From Chromera velia (lineage: Eukaryota > Sar > Chromeraceae): 28,832 nucleotides of DNA. Below the pieces are notes generated by a model. It saw only the letters and a list, made by a program, of their open reading frames with translations. It ran no database searches and was not told the DNA's origin. The stretch covers positions 7,501 to 36,332 of the forward strand of contig JAHBMJ010001058.1 in NCBI GenBank assembly GCA_018398765.1, in the 5' to 3' direction. Of this stretch, positions 20,913 through 28,832 are shown piece by piece. The position numbers were made by a program, and so were the translations under genes. The stretch's first letter is position 1. Every line of letters starts with the position of its first letter.

Positions 20913-21139
20913 TTTTTTGTAGTATATGTTAGGCTTTTAACTCCTGGCTGGTAGAAGAGGCACTTAATAGTACTCAACTACCTTGTTCTCCTCTCTATTC
21001 CTCTTTCAGTATCTTTTTCAGCATCTACATATTGACGTTAACCTAAACGTTGACCCGTTGGTAAGAAGAAAGGGGGGGGGCAATACAAGGAGACGATGTT
21101 GAGACCGAATTATATTATTTAGTATGTTATTTAATGGTC

Positions 21140-21265
21140 TACCGCGCGGCACGGCCCCGCCCCCATGCTACGAGCCCGGACCGCGCTCCGCGCAGCCCGG
21201 GGGGGGGTCCTGTGCAGCTGGCAAGCCAGCCGCGCAGACCGGGATCCCGCCCCCCGATATCATCC
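21140..21265. repeat. GC-rich hairpin cluster 2
   Basis: It shares GCGCGGCACGGCCC and GCGCAG strings and a CCCCCC/GGGGGGGG composition with cluster 1. It contains short palindromes such as AGCTGGCAAGCCAGC and GCCCGG/CCCGGG. No gene is seen. Confidence 0.55.
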
Positions 21266-21670
21266 CCCTATTAAAGACTTAGAAAAAGAATAATGCAGGC
21301 TAAAAAAACTGTACGAAATTGCAAAACGGAGAGCGCCCATCAACATAAGAATACACATCGCACAACGCGTTGTGGGTGCAACAAGGAGAGGCACTTCAGA
21401 TAAAAAGAAGAAAATAAAGGAAATGGTGTTACTGTTGTGTACATTCCTGCCTAGAAGCAGTTCTAAAGTGCTAGCCGAGTGTCTCAAGAACTTCAAGGTT
21501 CATTATGCTGATCAGGCAAGTTGAGGCGAAGCGATCCGGTTGGCATGCAGGCTTCCTCATCCCCCCCCTCCCATCAATGTGTGCTCTGGGTTGTCTTTAA
21601 AGCCTTGTTAGTGGCTTGGGATTTGACGTAGCTAAATTATGTTATCTAAACCTTCAGAATGACTGCCTAC
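21266..21670. other. Anonymous DNA between hairpin clusters
   Basis: No gene recognised. A 78-codon minus frame (21496-21260) has no signature. Confidence 0.35.
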
Positions 21671-21673
21671 GCT

Positions 21674-21748
21674 GACCCCAGGTGGCCTTGACGGGCCACC
21701 TGGGGTCTTATGTATGACCTTCCCCAGGCGGTCCGTAAGGACCGCCTG
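21674..21748. repeat. Two adjacent perfect stem-loops (double hairpin)
   Basis: GACCCCAGGTGGCC at 21674-21687 pairs perfectly with 21694-21707, giving a 14-bp stem and 6-nt loop. CAGGCGGTCC at 21725-21734 pairs perfectly with 21739-21748, giving a 10-bp stem and a GTAA loop of GNRA type. Both share the CCCCAGG motif found again at 22861, 22883 and 22918-22934. They are too GC-rich for the surroundings and not followed by a T run on either strand, so a simple terminator is unlikely. Confidence 0.8.
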
Positions 21749-22240
21749 CGGCACCACAAGCAGTCAGAGGGTCTTTCTGCATTCTCTCTATAGTGTGAAA
21801 AACGTTGAAACAAGTTTAAAAATGCCTTTATTCTAGGATTTAGTATCTGAACACAACTTTAAATATTTATTTACAATGCTTCAAATTGAATCAATAAATC
21901 AAAATTTTTATATAATTCTACATATTATTTTATAGAAAAGAATTAAATCAAATTTTCTAAATAATTTTCCAGAGTAAATTTCCCTAGTAAATTTCCACTT
22001 TGCGATAAGTTTATAAACAATGTAAAGTTGCATGTGTCACTTTTTGTTTACTTAGATTGGCACCTCTCAGATATTAAGCTCGAAATGATTATCTTCTGCC
22101 TCATCATGGTGGTAAGGGACACAGGCATCGATTGCCTGTCTGACTAGCCTGTCCTAGCCTGTCTGAATGTTCTGCGGTGGTTCTCTTCAGCTACGGCCTG
22201 TTCTTGATTGATTGATTGATTGATTGATTAATGCCAAGCC
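21749..22240. other. AT-rich non-coding DNA with a TGAT microsatellite
   Basis: Very AT-rich at 21800-22030. (TTGA)n/(TGAT)n repeats occur at about 22205-22229. No gene seen. Confidence 0.5.
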
Positions 22241-22507
22241 CTAGGTGGAGTTAGAACTCCCGGGCGGCGCATACATGCATGCGCATACAAATTCTGTTAT
22301 GTCTTTTATGTGAAACACATCTCTCCGTTCCTCTATCTCTTCCCTCTCAGATTCTTCTTCTGCCGCATTTGTTAAAAAAGACATGCCATCAGGCAGACGC
22401 CTCACTTCCCTTTCCTGTCTGAATTGCTCTGTTTGCTTCGTATTTTCAAGGGGCGCAAAACGTGCCACTTCCCACTGAGAGAGTCGTGGTGCAGGCACTG
22501 ACCACAT
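22241..22507 (-). CDS. Small hypothetical ORF, 88 aa, Glu-rich
   Basis: It starts at a true ATG (22507). A central charged stretch EEESEREEIEERRD looks like a short amphipathic helix. No family is recognised and there is no promoter or neighbour evidence. It may be a chance frame or an isolated exon, and is included only because its codon content looks less random than that of nearby frames. Confidence 0.2.
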   Translation of the reverse strand: MWSVPAPRLSQWEVARFAPLENTKQTEQFRQEREVRRLPDGMSFLTNAAEEESEREEIEERRDVFHIKDITEFVCACMYAPPGSSNST

Positions 22508-22831
22508 CAGTGTAGTCAGTAAGTGGGAAGGCCAAGTACGGAATCAATCAGTGAGTTAATCAATGGATGTACAATGATGTACAATGATGTGTATCTCCAG
22601 TGACAAGAGTGACAAGAGACGAAAGTTGAAAGCAACCGTCAACTTAATGTGTATCCACTGGTATCTATCGCTAGTCACGACTGCCGAACAAAAAGTTGCT
22701 GCCGGTCTGCATGACCCGGTCGGACTTTTGATGCGTGGCATATACATGTAGATCGTGAGGTCGCATCGGTACGTCCCTCGCGCGAACCTGGTCTGACCCG
22801 GTTGGGCACGTGTACCATGGTTCGTAATGAC
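22508..22831. other. Anonymous intergenic DNA
   Basis: It contains the small direct repeat ATGTACAATG (22566 and 22576) and two GACCCGGTYGG strings (about 22715 and 22796). No gene is called. Confidence 0.35.
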
Positions 22832-22934
22832 AAGGTCGGTGCCTTCAGCACCAACCTTCGCCCCAGGCAACTCTCAACAACTCCCCAGGCAGCTCTATAT
22901 AAACTTAGGCAAAACTACCTGGGGTCGCCCCAGG
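22832..22934. repeat. Stem-loop group with CCCCAGG motifs
   Basis: AAGGTCGGTGC (22832-22842) pairs with GCACCAACCTT (22848-22858) with one mismatch. CCTGGGG (22918-22924) pairs perfectly with CCCCAGG (22928-22934). Two more CCCCAGG copies lie between. This links the region to the double hairpin at 21674-21748. Confidence 0.6.
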
Positions 22935-22996
22935 CAGGTTTAGACAGCATGAGCTAAATCTAGGATTTAACTCTCAATCATCATCATCATCATCAG

Positions 22997-23270
22997 TTGT
23001 AACTTGTTTTTGCATAGATATTTTTTAAGATCTACACAGAAAAAACGATCCCAATCTCTAGTTGTGACCCGTTTTTGCGTAGATATTTTTTTTTATGCAG
23101 AGAAAACGATCCCAATCTCTAGTTGTGACCTGTTTTTGCGTAGATATTTTTTCCTATGCAGAGAAAACGATCCCAATCTCTAGTTGTGACCTGTATTTGC
23201 GTAGAAATTTTTTCCTACGCAGAAAAAACGATCCCAATCTCCAGTTGCGACCCGCGTTTCTGCGAAAATA
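22997..23270 (+). repeat. 61-bp hairpin satellite, second array
   Basis: CGATCCCAATCTCTAGTTG starts at 23046, 23107, 23168 and 23229, an exact 61-bp period. In each unit GTTTTTGCGTAG and CTACGCAGAAAAAAC (or close variants) are inverted around a T-rich loop. The units are more alike than in the 18985-20510 array, so this array is younger or better homogenised. It is preceded by a TCATCATCATCATCATCA run. Confidence 0.88.
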
Positions 23271-23715
23271 GCGGACCCTTCCCATACATCAAGGAGCTGT
23301 GACGCAATCGCGCGGGATCAGAGCGCGCGCACGAAGGCATTGCCGTCTCCACTTTTGTGAGCTCCTTTGGGATGGTATCTTCTCTCACTCATCTTCACTT
23401 CATCGTGCAGCGCACCAATTCGGCCACCACAAAAACCAGGTCTTCACTTCGTCTATGTGAGTTGCTTTATCGCACACGGAAGTTCCTAACAGAACCAGAC
23501 ACCCCACCACACGCAAGTGATTCAGGACGGCACTGAGGAGCGAGGAGATTCTTGGAAGAGGTATCAGCAAGCGCTCCACCCCTCGTACATTGCACTTTCG
23601 GAGTTCTTGGTTTCCTTGTGGTGTCAGGCAGTGCTTCAAGCACCGCGCGGCTCGTGAGGAGTGAGGGGAGGCTGGAATCTTGAATGCATGTCCTCCTGTT
23701 CTTGTTTCTGTTCTG
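23271..23715. other. 5' flank of the small membrane-protein gene
   Basis: Base composition becomes balanced after the satellite. It may hold 5' exons or a 5' UTR, but no splice chain could be supported. Confidence 0.35.
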
Positions 23716-23997
23716 ATGGGGTTCTTCATTCCAGCTCTCCTGGCAGGGGGGCTTACAATGGGGCACTATGAAGCAAGCAAGGAGTTGGACACGTTCTTTC
23801 GACAATCATCCCGACCGCTGTTCGGCTTTTGGTGGGGTTTGGGCATCGGCACTTGTTTTGGAATTTGGATGGGGGTGAACTTTGGCCCCGTGTTCGTCAA
23901 GTTTGTCGGCGTCACGGACTGGCTTACGGGAGGGTTTTTGTCATTATCTGATAAACCAAAGAGTGAAGAGGATCACGATGATGATGATGATGATTGA
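23716..23997 (+). CDS. Small glycine-rich membrane protein, 93 aa
   Basis: The ATG at 23716 is the first in frame. The frame opens at 23665, so an upstream exon joining here cannot be excluded. Residues 2-14 (GFFIPALLAGGLT) form a hydrophobic segment. Residues 34-60 form a longer one with Gly every few residues (WWGLGIGTCFGIWMGVNFG), which suits tightly packed transmembrane helices. The C-terminus is acidic and ends in six Asp encoded by GAT repeats. Gly-zipper helices occur in small organelle membrane proteins such as MICOS subunits, but the order of elements does not match Mic10, so no name is given. The acidic end just before a 3' region rich in simple repeats might be a repeat-derived extension. 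Confidence 0.5.
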   Translation: MGFFIPALLAGGLTMGHYEASKELDTFFRQSSRPLFGFWWGLGIGTCFGIWMGVNFGPVFVKFVGVTDWLTGGFLSLSDKPKSEEDHDDDDDD

Positions 23998-24557
23998 AGG
24001 GAATACCAAGTGACACTGATAAAGTGAAACACAAGACTGGGGTGAGAGGGGTGGAACGGGTGAGGCTTGTCTGTCTGCCGTCTCTTCGGGATGGTTTTGT
24101 TTTGATCGCGCGGGTGGGTGTCGTATCTGGGTGGTATCGATAACACAGATACAGAGAGGGATAGACAGACCAATCGAATTCATCAACCTGACCTTATGAA
24201 GAGGAAGAGGAGGGTGTGTACGTCGGGTGTACAAAAAAACTGTCGCACGGATGGAAGGACCCTTGAGGAGGAAGGAAAAGAATGGGTGTAAAGGTGCGTG
24301 TGGCCGAACGCGAGGAAAGTGAAGTGGATTGGCAGACAGAAGGCTGGAGCGGATTCTGATCATTAATGGACCCTGCGACAGATCTTGTAGGAATAGGCGG
24401 TGAGAAGAAAGGAACTAACTCACGCAAAAGCACCTGAAACAACGCAGAGTACTGACCCCTTCCGTTCATTCTTTTTCCCATCTGTCATTGTTCCCTTGCT
24501 TCCCCCCTGGTTTCACTCCATTCGTTGTCTTCCTCCTTGCTACCTGCACTCTGTGCT
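23998..24557. other. 3' flank of the membrane-protein gene
   Basis: No gene recognised. Balanced composition turns pyrimidine-rich from about 24460. Frames on both strands overlap and lack signatures. Confidence 0.4.
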
Positions 24558-24965
24558 TTCTTCCTCCTTCCCTTCTTCCCTCCCTCGCTCCCTCTCTTTT
24601 CAAGCTTCCTTACTCTATTGCCTCCCTCCTGGTTTCCGTCCTTCCTTCCTTCCTTCCTTCCTTCCTTCCTTTCTTTCTTTCTTTCTTTTCTTTCTTTTCT
24701 TTCTTTTCTTTCTTTTCTTTCTTTTCTTTCTTTTCTTTCTTTTCTCTCTTTTCTCTCTTTTCTTTCTTTTCTTTCTTTTCTTTCTTTCTTGCTTGCTTGC
24801 TGTCTTCCTTCCTTCCTTCCTTCCTTCCTTTCTTTCGTTCTTTCTTTCTTTCTTTCTTTCTTTCTTTTCTTTCTTTCTTTCTTTCTTTCTTTCTTTTCTT
24901 TCTTTCTTTTCTTTCTTTCTTTCTTTCTTTCTTTCTTAAATTCTTTCTTAAATTCTTTCTTAAAT

Positions 24966-25001
<36 letters not shown>

Positions 25002-25268
25002 GCTTGCTTGCTTGCTTGCTGTCTTCCTTCCTTCCTTCCTTCCTTCCTTCCTTCCCTTCCTTCCTTCCTTCCTTCCCTTTCTTCCTTCCCTTTCTTCCTT
25101 CCTTCCGTCCGTCCGTTCGTCCATCCGTCCGTCCGTCCGTCCGTCCGTCGTTCCCCCCTTCTTTTCTTCCTTCCTTGCTTGCTACCTCCCTTCTCATTTT
25201 CTTCCGCGCTTCCCTTCTGGCTTCCTCCCCCTCTTTTCCTCTCTTATTCGCTTCCTTCCTTCCGTGTT
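24558..25268. repeat. Polypyrimidine tract of about 700 bp, (CTTT)n/(CCTT)n/(CGTC)n
   Basis: The plus strand is almost all C and T. One stretch, 24639-24790, has no purine in about 152 bases. Blocks follow one another: CCTT, CTTTT, CTTT, a threefold TTAAATTCTTTC repeat near 24935-24970, GCTT, CCTT and CGTC (about 25105-25150). Frames across it give only Phe/Leu/Ser or Lys/Arg/Glu repeats and are not genes. Confidence 0.95.
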
Positions 25269-26099
25269 TCTTGCCTCTCCGCCGGGTCCGCCCTTCTGCT
25301 GCCTTAGCATTTTTTAACCTAGTTTTTAACACCACTGGCAAGTGACGTCACTGACGTGATGATCGAGAGCTTTGTTATGTATATGCCCCCATATATGAAG
25401 GGCGGATCTAGCCTACTAAGCCAAGTTTAACACCAAACGACTGTTCTAGCAACTGTTCTGAAGTGACTGTTACTAACATTAACTTAGTAGTATATAAACT
25501 TATATAAACATAACTAAGCTAAACAACAATTTTTAACTGGTTCAATCAATTAATATAAGATGAGATTACGGATAGGATGGGATTAATGTCTGAAGGATTG
25601 GCTAGAGGATTGGCCTCCCACTTCACATTGCCCTTCGATCAGTGCCGAGTGTTCGACCTAGCGCCAGCTAGACCTAGTGTTCGACGTGCTCCATATATGA
25701 CGCCATCCAAGACAGGGTAGGGAAAAAGATAGGTTATGAGGTTAGGTTATAGGTTATTGGTCCTCAAGTTATGATAACCAGTCATAACTGGTGAATAACC
25801 AGGTTAACCGGTAAGAGTTGATAAAAACGACAGTGTAGGTAGAAACAATTTCAAACAAGCAAAAAGTTACTGAAAACGATGTTTCAAAACATATCAAAAC
25901 GGTTGCAAAACTTATATAATTAATTATGACAACTGAAAAAGTATAAAAAATCATGCCTTTCTTTGTCGACTATAAACACAATCAAACAAGTGATTATTAT
26001 CATCTCATCATCATTCACTATCGCTATCGGTTCATAAATGAGCATCTAACGTTCGGCTGGTTCGATACGCAGCTGGACACACTGCTACGGCAGTCCTCT
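25269..26099. other. AT-rich intergenic DNA upstream of the LTR
   Basis: It contains GTGACGTCAC (near 25342), AGGTTATAGGTTATTGG-type short repeats and a palindrome ACCAGTCATAACTGGT (near 25780). A copy of the dispersed AATCCT-tailed repeat is also present. No gene is called. Confidence 0.45.
25566..25658 (-). repeat. Dispersed repeat, copy C
   Basis: The reverse complement reads CTCGGCACTG, GAGGCCAATCCT and then TTAATCCCATCCTATCC. It has the same order of blocks as 10016-10090 and 10940-11008. Confidence 0.45.
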
Positions 26100-26104
26100 C
26101 CCAC

Positions 26105-26604
26105 TGTTGAGCATACGTAGGGCTAGCATATAGGACTACGACTTCTACTTACGTGTATCTACGCAAAGGTCTGTTCGTCTGGTCGTTCATCTTTCAACTC
26201 CTTCTAGATCGAGAGATTTCAGGTTGGCTACTCAGAATAGATACGATCGGTCAGTCAGACGGCATGCGTGCACGTGTTGTGCATATAATACGGTATTCAT
26301 CTGTATCGGTCTACTTAAATGCATGTCACCTCTGTATTTGCTGTGTCCGTCTTTCTGACGTCTGTTCTGTCTCTGTATTATTCCGTTTTGTGTGAACTCA
26401 CTTCTGTGATATTTCTTTTTCCATGTATTCATGCATGCATTGCAAACTGCATGAGCGTTCTGCATGTGCGCGCGGTGCTTATTGCCTGACATCGCCTTGC
26501 GCTTTCTTTATCGCTCGGCATGCGTGCATAAATTCTTTCTGGTCCCGCCTCACGCTTTCTTTATCGCTCGGCGTGCGCGCATAAATTCTTTCTGGTCCCC
26601 AACA
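26105..26604 (-). mobile_element. 3' LTR of a Ty3/gypsy retrotransposon, 500 bp
   Basis: On the minus strand the LTR begins TGTTGGGG directly after a purine tract and ends CTCAACA, giving inverted ends TGTTG/CAACA of LTR type. Its first 110 bp (the U3 start) is a tandem duplication of a 53-bp unit: 26599-26547 and 26546-26494, nearly identical, each ending in CGCTTTCTTTATCGCTCGGC on the plus strand. The adjoining 5 bases CCCAC (26100-26104) would be one target duplication. The other copy lies outside the window with the 5' LTR. Confidence 0.72.
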
Positions 26605-26620
26605 ACCACTCCCCCCCTTA
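26605..26620 (-). other. Polypurine tract of the gypsy element
   Basis: On the minus strand the sequence TAAGGGGGGGAGTGGT lies immediately before the TGTTGGGG start of the LTR, 111 bp after the pol stop codon. This is where the plus-strand primer for reverse transcription sits in LTR retrotransposons. Confidence 0.75.
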
Positions 26621-27508
26621 ACTCTGCTCGTCTCTGAGCAGAACGCAAAAAGGAAAGAATAGAAAGGACCTCAGCATCAGCGTATGCAAATCAGCGCAAT
26701 CATTACAAGGTTCCAGAAGCATGAAAATCATTCAACTCAGTCCCATCAAAACCTTTTCTCTCTCTCTTTCGAATTCTTGAACCATCTTAGGCAAGTCAAT
26801 CTCTTCCTCTGACAACCAGGCAAACGTTCCGTCGTCGAACGAGACTCGGTACGTTTCCTTGCCGTCTCGAATTCCACTCGCAGAGATACGGACTGGCGAA
26901 GGGCCCTTCCGTCGGGCTCCCCGCTTCCACCCTTCCACTGCCTGAGCAGGTACTTCCAACTCATCTCCCAGTCCCAACTCATCCAACAAATCCTCCAACT
27001 CTGGATCTTCTGCCAATCGAAAGTCCGATCGAGGAGTGCCTGGTGGAATGATTACTCCTTCTTTTTCAGATGATCTTCTCGTCTCCGCAGCTGCTCTCTC
27101 CTCCTCCTGCTGTCTCTCTTCTCTTGGCAGTGCAGAGTCTTTTTCTGCCTCACTCTCCTCACTTTTTTCACTTTCTTCCTTTTCTCCATCTTTTGGCTCC
27201 CACAATTGCAATCTGTCTGAACTCACCACGTCCCTCTTCTTTCCTCCTAGGGGCCTGATCACGGTCACATATGGTCTGTTCCTCGGTGTCCCTACGACCA
27301 CATAGGTTCCTTCTGCTCTCACCTCGAAGGCGGGTTGCTTCCCCATCGGATTAGGAGGTCTGCGCAGGAACACACGGTCCCCTAGACGGAATCTTCGCGT
27401 CATCGGAGGGGGATTACGCCTTTCCCTTGCTTGCCTCTCTTTCTCTGCTCTCATGACGGCTCTGTCGATCTTCTGCACACGTTCTTGTCGAATAAATCTG
27501 TAGTAGTC

Positions 27509-27516
27509 GTCATAAC
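27509..27516. repeat. Target-site duplication GTCATAAC, left copy
   Basis: The identical octamer lies at 28377-28384 on the other side of the 860-bp hAT-like element. The sequence belongs to the disrupted integrase gene. Confidence 0.9.
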
Positions 27517-28376
27517 CAGTGCATTGACAGCAATAATTGTAATTGCAATAATTACAAATAATTGGGAGCAATAATTCATTGCAAGTTCTTAGCTCATTGC
27601 AATTTATTGCAATAATTGTATACAATTTTAAAATTGAGAGTCTGAGGTGTTTTATTGGGCTCAAAACTAGTAAAAAACAAGGCCAAACGCGTGTTATAAG
27701 GCGCCAAAGCGATCAAGCATACACGCGGTGCAAAGTGGGCGCGGTGTGCGCGCAGTGCGACTGCTTTGCACGCAATTAAGCCGCGTAAACCAACGAAACA
27801 CGCGTACGTGTATGTACAATACTGTTACATGTATGTATTTATGGAAACGGCTTGGTTTTCTGTTGTTGTCTGTTGTTTGGCAGCTTCAGCCGACTAAGTA
27901 AAGCAAATGAGCAGCCGACTAAGTAAGTTTTTACTGCTTATACGTACAGTTGTGCAATTTTCATGTTATGAACCATACATGAAAGTGTGTTCATATTCTT
28001 CATCATTCATATTGAATTCTAAGTTTATATTTTCTATGTTAAAAAATAAAAATAGTTATTGTTGAATATATTACAGGTATTAATACCAAGTAATAGCTTA
28101 GTAAATTTATTTAAATGAGTTGTATAACTTAGTATAACTCCTTTCAAAGATTTTAAATTCATTTGTATAAGTATTAAAATACTGTACATCATATTGAATA
28201 TGCATAAAAAAACACAAAAATGTTATTAATAGTCCTTTAAACACCCTAAAGCACCTAGAAAAATTAAATTTTTGTTTTATAGGCAATTATTGGCAATTAA
28301 TTGCAACTATTGCAATAATTGTTTGCATCAAACTGGTCAAAGCAATTTATTTGCAATTTATTTGTTTAATGCACTG
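27517..28376. mobile_element. Non-autonomous hAT-like transposon, 860 bp, inside the gypsy integrase
   Basis: The ends are CAGTGCATT at 27517 and its exact reverse complement AATGCACTG ending at 28376. They are flanked by perfect 8-bp direct repeats GTCATAAC (27509-27516 and 28377-28384). CAGTG termini and 8-bp duplications are diagnostic of the hAT superfamily. Both subterminal zones are packed with GCAATAATTG/CAATTATTGC-type motifs in both orientations, as expected for transposase-binding sites. The interior has a duplicated AGCCGACTAAGTAA (27888 and 27913) and AT-rich filler but no transposase, so movement needs a helper in trans. Confidence 0.88.
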
Positions 28377-28384
28377 GTCATAAC
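28377..28384. repeat. Target-site duplication GTCATAAC, right copy
   Basis: Exact match to 27509-27516. Having no substitutions, it suggests the insertion is fairly recent. Confidence 0.9.
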
Positions 28385-28832
28385 AGACAGGCGGAGACCT
28401 CGCTCCCTCAGGCGGTGGTTGCACACGCAGCACTGACTGCGGTGTGTGAGCAAACAACAATTCAAAGGGAGAAAGACCTGTCTCGGCATGGGAAGCAGTG
28501 CGGTATGCTGCGTTGTACGGCTGGAGATAGAGATCCCAATCCCCTTTCTCTTGATCTAGCTGCTTCCCCACTCCCTCAGCCCACGAACGATTGAATCGCT
28601 CAGGGATGCCGTTTGCCTGTGGATGATACCCTGTTGTGGTATGGTGACGGACCTTTATGAGGGTAAGGAGCTCCCTCACAATCTCGCTAAGGAAGTTCGT
28701 CCCCCTGTCCGACACCAACTCCTCGATAAAGCCATACCTGCAGATGATCTCCTCGAAAAGAATCTTTGCAACAACCCATGCGGGGACCTCTGGCAAGGCA
28801 AAGGTCTCTGGCCATCGTGTGAGGGCACACGT

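Larger units (their letters stand above)
26732..28832 (-). pseudogene. Ty3/gypsy pol, integrase portion, interrupted by a hAT-like insertion
   Basis: The coding parts are 28832-28377 and 27516-26732 and the gene continues off the right edge. The first part is the integrase core: TRWPE near the edge, then VSDRGTNF with the second catalytic Asp, and GYHPQANGIPERFNRS with the catalytic Glu. The second part has the GPY/F-like module (FRLGDRVFLRRPPNP...GTYVVVG) and a Glu/Ser-rich linker. It ends in a chromodomain- or Tudor-like C-terminus (YRVSFDDGTFAWLSEEEI). Taking out the insertion plus one 8-bp target copy removes 868 nt, and the reading frames on both sides then agree. The gene was therefore intact at this point when hit. 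As it stands, the core frame runs into the insert and stops at 28347, so full integrase cannot be made from this copy. Confidence 0.88.

Noticed and set aside
24400-25345. Long Phe/Leu/Ser-rich and Lys/Arg/Glu-rich frames on both strands
   Set aside because: They are produced by the polypyrimidine tract, since any frame through CTTT or CCTT repeats stays open.

Overview
The window looks like nuclear DNA of a protist or alga. Genes are intron-bearing, with GT-AG introns of about 320-850 bp and canonical donors such as GTAAGT and GTGAGT. They sit in a sea of retrotransposon, hAT-like, satellite and tetranucleotide repeats, and coding and intergenic DNA differ strongly in base composition. I see no operons, Shine-Dalgarno sites or CRISPR arrays. 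A chromerid or similar alveolate alga is my best guess from the general style, but nothing here proves it.

Layout, left to right. (1) 1-1295, minus: the 5' part of an RRP6/EXOSC10-type nuclear exosome 3'-5' exonuclease gene, two exons visible, cut by the window edge. (2) 1300-9400: accessory DNA with two different remnants of Ulp1/C48 SUMO-protease-like genes (2427-2870 and 6058-7249, both minus). Between them lie a long unrecognised reading frame split by a single in-frame stop (3889-5541), a perfectly periodic 46-bp minisatellite (5603-6051) and a 590-bp inverted-repeat element rich in TGTTGGGC. An ATGG-type microsatellite follows (8301-8952). (3) 9400-12700: non-coding repeats, including a roughly 200-230 bp tandem repeat and an element with 19-bp inverted ends GGCGACGCACAG... 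plus A/T runs. (4) 12722-17175: two divergently transcribed genes for secreted proteins. One has 4 exons and 302 codons, the other 2 exons and 272 codons. Both exon chains close exactly in frame and both begin with a signal peptide. The first resembles an aerolysin-type beta-hairpin module, and the second shares its late Cys-Pro-Gly element. (5) 17660-23290: a 61-bp hairpin-forming satellite at several sites, one array split by a 1067-bp hAT-like insertion with an 8-bp target duplication, plus GC-rich hairpin clusters and CCCCAGG stem-loops. (6) 23716-23997: a small glycine-rich membrane protein, followed by about 700 bp of almost pure polypyrimidine. (7) 26105-28832, minus: the 3' half of a Ty3/gypsy retrotransposon (integrase core, integrase C-terminus with a chromodomain-like tail, polypurine tract, 500-bp LTR). 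Its integrase frame is cut by an 860-bp hAT-like element flanked by GTCATAAC duplications.

Confident host genes are therefore RRP6, the two secreted-protein genes and perhaps the small membrane protein. Most of the rest is mobile or repetitive DNA, much of it nested, which gives a relative order of insertions.
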